Positions 6,403 through 7,827 of a stretch of 7,827 nucleotides of DNA are shown piece by piece (the stretch's first letter is position 1; each line of letters starts with the position of its first letter). The translations under genes and the position numbers were made by a program. This DNA is from Coleofasciculus sp. S288 (GTDB taxonomy: Bacteria > Cyanobacteriota > Cyanobacteriia > Cyanobacteriales > Coleofasciculaceae). The DNA lies in the NCBI GenBank assembly GCA_020216575.1, contig JAIUYC010000142.1, positions 1 to 7,827 on the forward strand, read 5' to 3'. The notes beneath the pieces were generated by a model, which saw only the letters and a program-made list of their open reading frames with translations, had not been told where the DNA came from and made no database searches.

Positions 6403-6723
6403 TCACCTTCGAGGACACAACACATCAAACAGGGCTTTGGGAATCTCCTCGAAATGCTCTAACACAAAGTCCATCAGCGCAAGATGGCGCAAATCGTTGG
6501 CACTAGGACGGCGAGAGGTGTGTCCTTGGCTAAACCAGCGCTGGACGGTTAACACCGAGCGGGAGCAGATAGAGGCAAGCTCATCGTGAGTTACTTGCCA
6601 TTTGGCATAGAACTGTTGGGGTGTCATTCCGAGTTGGCAGTGGCTGTAGAGTTCAATCAGCGTCCGCTCTCGCTGAGTTAAAGGGCGAGGATAGGTTGAA
6701 TGAGGGCGTTGTTGTTTTGGCAT
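6403..6723 (-). CDS. Small helix-turn-helix DNA-binding protein
   Basis: The 106-residue protein has a predicted helix-turn-helix at about 44-64 (VTHDELASICSRSVLTVQRWF) with a tryptophan after the recognition helix. It is preceded by PLTQRERTLIELYSHCQLGMTPQQFYAKW and followed by RRPSANDLRHLALMDFVLEHFEEIP. It resembles a cyanobacterial family of short HTH proteins that I know only as uncharacterised. No enzyme or ligand domain is present, so it is probably a simple regulator. The ATG at 6723 is the first start in the frame that fits; AAGGAG lies 11 bases before it, slightly far. The gene has its own promoter with a dyad in the spacer, which suggests control by its own product. It converges on the broken nuclease gene. 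Confidence 0.8.
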   Translation of the reverse strand: MPKQQRPHSTYPRPLTQRERTLIELYSHCQLGMTPQQFYAKWQVTHDELASICSRSVLTVQRWFSQGHTSRRPSANDLRHLALMDFVLEHFEEIPKALFDVLCPRR

Positions 6724-6754
6724 GATGGAAAAAGCTCCTTTTATTGAGGGAGTG

Positions 6755-6794
6755 AGCCGCGCTGATGATGCTTGGGGCGCTCGGCAGCGCGGCT
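6755..6794. repeat. GC-rich inverted repeat in the leader of the HTH gene
   Basis: AGCCGCGCTG (6755-6764) and CAGCGCGGCT (6785-6794) match perfectly across a 20-base loop, with TTTT after the right arm on the plus strand. On the minus strand it falls at the beginning of the HTH gene's untranslated leader, with the arm nearest the promoter probably only partly transcribed. It may be an RNA hairpin, a further binding site, or a terminator for plus-strand transcripts. Confidence 0.55.
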
Positions 6795-6823
6795 TTTGTA
6801 CATATGATTATGTACAATTTCAA
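6795..6823 (-). promoter_or_regulatory. Promoter of the HTH gene with an operator-like dyad in its spacer
   Basis: On the minus strand TTGAAA (6823-6818) and TACAAA (6800-6795) stand 17 bases apart, a good sigma-70-type layout. The spacer is almost filled by a dyad: TTGTACATA and its complement TATGTACAA (6796-6804 and 6809-6817), nine perfect base pairs around a 4-base centre. A protein bound there would block RNA polymerase. The dyad does not have the GTA-N8-TAC spacing of NtcA, and its GTAC half sites are too far apart for the cyanobacterial LexA box. The neighbouring HTH protein is the obvious candidate for the binder, by inference only. Confidence 0.5.
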
Positions 6824-7007
6824 TATTAACAATGAATTATCTAAAAAGCAATAGTTATTTTAGGGAAAAATGTAAAAGTTTTTGCCTTAAAATTAGGGAT
6901 TATTGATTAGAAAACGCAGGTAATAATAGAGATAAATTTATTGTTATAGATTCCAGAATTAATGTTTTTATATTAGCCTCTGAAATTGATGTTATTGGTA
7001 AATTCTT
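6824..7007. other. AT-rich spacer without recognised features
   Basis: This part of the 484-base gap between the HTH and NUDIX genes is strongly AT-rich. I see no ORF of note, no hairpin with a T-run and no clear promoter in it. Confidence 0.6.
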
Positions 7008-7073
7008 GTAGGGGCGGGTTTGACCGGGGAATCATGCATCCCATAGACAATCTATATAAACCCGCCCCACTAC
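7008..7073. repeat. GTAGGGGCGGGTTT inverted repeat element
   Basis: GTAGGGGCGGGTTT (7008-7021) faces AAACCCGCCCC plus ACTAC (7058-7073), giving an 11-bp perfect inner stem (AAACCCGCCCC) and a slightly shifted GTAG/CTAC end. The inner 36 bases run through tgaccggggaatc to tctatat. Elements with these ends are, as I recall, frequent between genes in filamentous cyanobacteria, so this is probably one copy of a multiplied intergenic repeat. Confidence 0.7.
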
Positions 7074-7074
7074 T

Positions 7075-7096
7075 GCATGGCATGCCATGCCCCTAC
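7075..7096. repeat. GCATGGCATGCCATGC perfect palindrome with GCCCCTAC tail
   Basis: The 16 bases 7075-7090 read the same on both strands. They run into GCCCCTAC (7089-7096), the complement of the GTAGGGGC that opens the element at 7008. It looks like the right half of a second GTAGGGGC...GCCCCTAC repeat joined to the first element. Confidence 0.65.
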
Positions 7097-7207
7097 CAGA
7101 TGTGGGGTCTGTGCGTAAGTCCTGTATAAATTCTCCCCCGCTCCTCCGCCAACCGTATTTTTACAAAAACGGGATGTTCCCTGAGTAGAGTGAATTTTGA
7201 ACAGAAT

Positions 7208-7636
7208 TTATAAATACTCTAAAAACTGCTCTGGAACGATACGCAGTTCTCCAGATTTACATTGCTTGATATCTAGCCAAAGGGCTGTTGCCTTCTCGTC
7301 TCCTTCCGTAAATTCTACTTGTTCAAGTTGATAAAATTTGGGGTCAGTAAAATCGCCTTGATAGAGTTGAATAATTTCGTGACCGGGTTGACCGTTGTAC
7401 ACAAACAAGTTTTCTATACAGCCAAGATATTTGATATTGGTTAATTCTGCCTGGAGTTCTTCTTGAAACTCTCTTCGCAAGGCATCATGGCTGGTTTCCC
7501 CGAAGTCAACACCGCCACCCAAAGCGCGATAAAATGTCTGTTGCTTGACTGGGTCGTAACCTTCTGCAAGAAGCGTGCGATCGCCATTCCGAATCAGACC
7601 TAATGCAATCACGCGAATTCGATTGGGTTGGTTCAT
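7208..7636 (-). CDS. NUDIX hydrolase
   Basis: NUDIX enzymes cleave nucleoside diphosphates linked to another group, using a metal held by the Nudix box. From the ATG at 7634-7636 the protein has 142 residues and begins MNQPNRIRVIALGLI. The box is at 41-63: G41, E47, R55, E56, E59 and E60 are in place in GGVDFGETSHDALRREFQEEL. The glycine normally found two residues after the last glutamates is Q62, a mild departure. LWLDI near 119-123 and the C-terminal helix fit the fold. The frame is open further to an ATG at 7702, but that would overlap the end of the upstream gene by 41 bases, and family similarity begins only near NRIRV, so I prefer the shorter form. Neither start has a well-placed Shine-Dalgarno. 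The substrate cannot be told; the protein is likely soluble. Confidence 0.85.
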   Translation of the reverse strand: MNQPNRIRVIALGLIRNGDRTLLAEGYDPVKQQTFYRALGGGVDFGETSHDALRREFQEELQAELTNIKYLGCIENLFVYNGQPGHEIIQLYQGDFTDPKFYQLEQVEFTEGDEKATALWLDIKQCKSGELRIVPEQFLEYL

Positions 7637-7661
7637 CCTTTTTTGACTTGCTGAACGCGCT

Positions 7662-7827
7662 TCAGTTTTGCTGAGATTCATAGAAAAGCGATCGCCGTTC
7701 ATTTTCGTCTATAGGCCAATCTTCATTTTCCCCGCCAATGCACAAGCGTTGAACCGTGATATATTCCTTGGCAAGCTGCCTGAGCGAGTTGATCAAGACA
7801 TCGAGAGCGATCGCATCACTTGTACCT
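7662..7827 (-). CDS. Unrecognised protein, C-terminal end (runs off right edge)
   Basis: An open frame enters from the right edge and gives 54 residues before TGA (7664-7662). It begins GTSDAIALDVLINSLRQLAK, continues EYITVQRLCIGGENEDWPID and ends RSLFYESQQN. Evidence that it is real: no stop up to the window edge, a helix-like first half with regular hydrophobic spacing, a plausible charged tail, and a stop that lies 25 bases before the preferred NUDIX start, as in a tight operon. I do not recognise the family. If it is real, it and the NUDIX gene are probably transcribed together. Confidence 0.6.
   Translation of the reverse strand, partial: GTSDAIALDVLINSLRQLAKEYITVQRLCIGGENEDWPIDENERRSLFYESQQN

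Noticed and set aside
6796..6817. NtcA or LexA binding site
   Set aside because: The GTA and TAC halves are 12 bases apart instead of 8, and the GTAC halves are too far apart for the cyanobacterial LexA box.
7682..7702. NUDIX start at 7702
   Set aside because: It would overlap the upstream frame by 41 bases, lacks a ribosome site, and adds residues without the look of the family.
1..7827. CRISPR array, insertion sequence or defence island
   Set aside because: No regularly spaced direct repeats, no intact transposase and no recognised defence genes; the only mobile-like item is the broken DUF2887/Rpn-like gene.

Overview
The window looks like chromosomal DNA from a cyanobacterium, probably a filamentous or large-genome form. 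The octamer GCGATCGC (HIP1) occurs at ten or more places in 7.8 kb (starts 543, 832, 2215, 2438, 3981, 6038, 6123, 7577, 7688, 7807). Two kinds of heptamer tandem repeat, several palindromic intergenic repeats, and cyanobacterial-type versions of Prs, BioD and a membrane-anchored Ser/Thr kinase point the same way. The species cannot be told from the sequence.

Left part, all on the minus strand. A Ser/Thr kinase gene (3298 to 1319) is followed closely by bioD (1268 to 588). Between them sits a 14-codon ORF with a good ribosome binding site, whose TGA overlaps the TTG start of bioD. Kinase, small ORF and bioD may be one transcript ending at a weak terminator near 396-455. The 3' end of bioD and the following spacer hold two inverted clusters of a heptamer of the GGGACTA type. 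Beyond them the 5' end of an M20-type amidohydrolase gene runs off the left edge.

Middle. A 961-base region without a convincing gene (3299-4259) separates the kinase from the divergent prs gene (4260-5252, plus strand; PRPP synthase). prs starts at GTG behind a clear Shine-Dalgarno and is followed by two terminator-like hairpins, the second very strong.

Right part. A DUF2887/Rpn-like nuclease gene (5505-6320) is broken: an in-frame TAA sits in the middle of the nuclease domain, and the sequence right after it jumps to the far end of the domain, so an in-frame stretch is missing. It converges on a small helix-turn-helix gene (6723 to 6403), with a perfect 15-bp-stem palindrome between them. 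The HTH gene has a recognisable promoter whose spacer is filled by a 9-bp-arm dyad, an arrangement that suggests autorepression. An AT-rich spacer carrying composite palindromic repeats follows. Then come a NUDIX hydrolase gene and, upstream of it, the end of an unrecognised gene that runs off the right edge, both on the minus strand.

Most of this is ordinary housekeeping and genome-wear content. I see no convincing new multi-gene system. The items most worth a second look are the leader ORF coupled to bioD, the operator-like dyad at the HTH promoter, and the long non-coding region between the kinase and prs.
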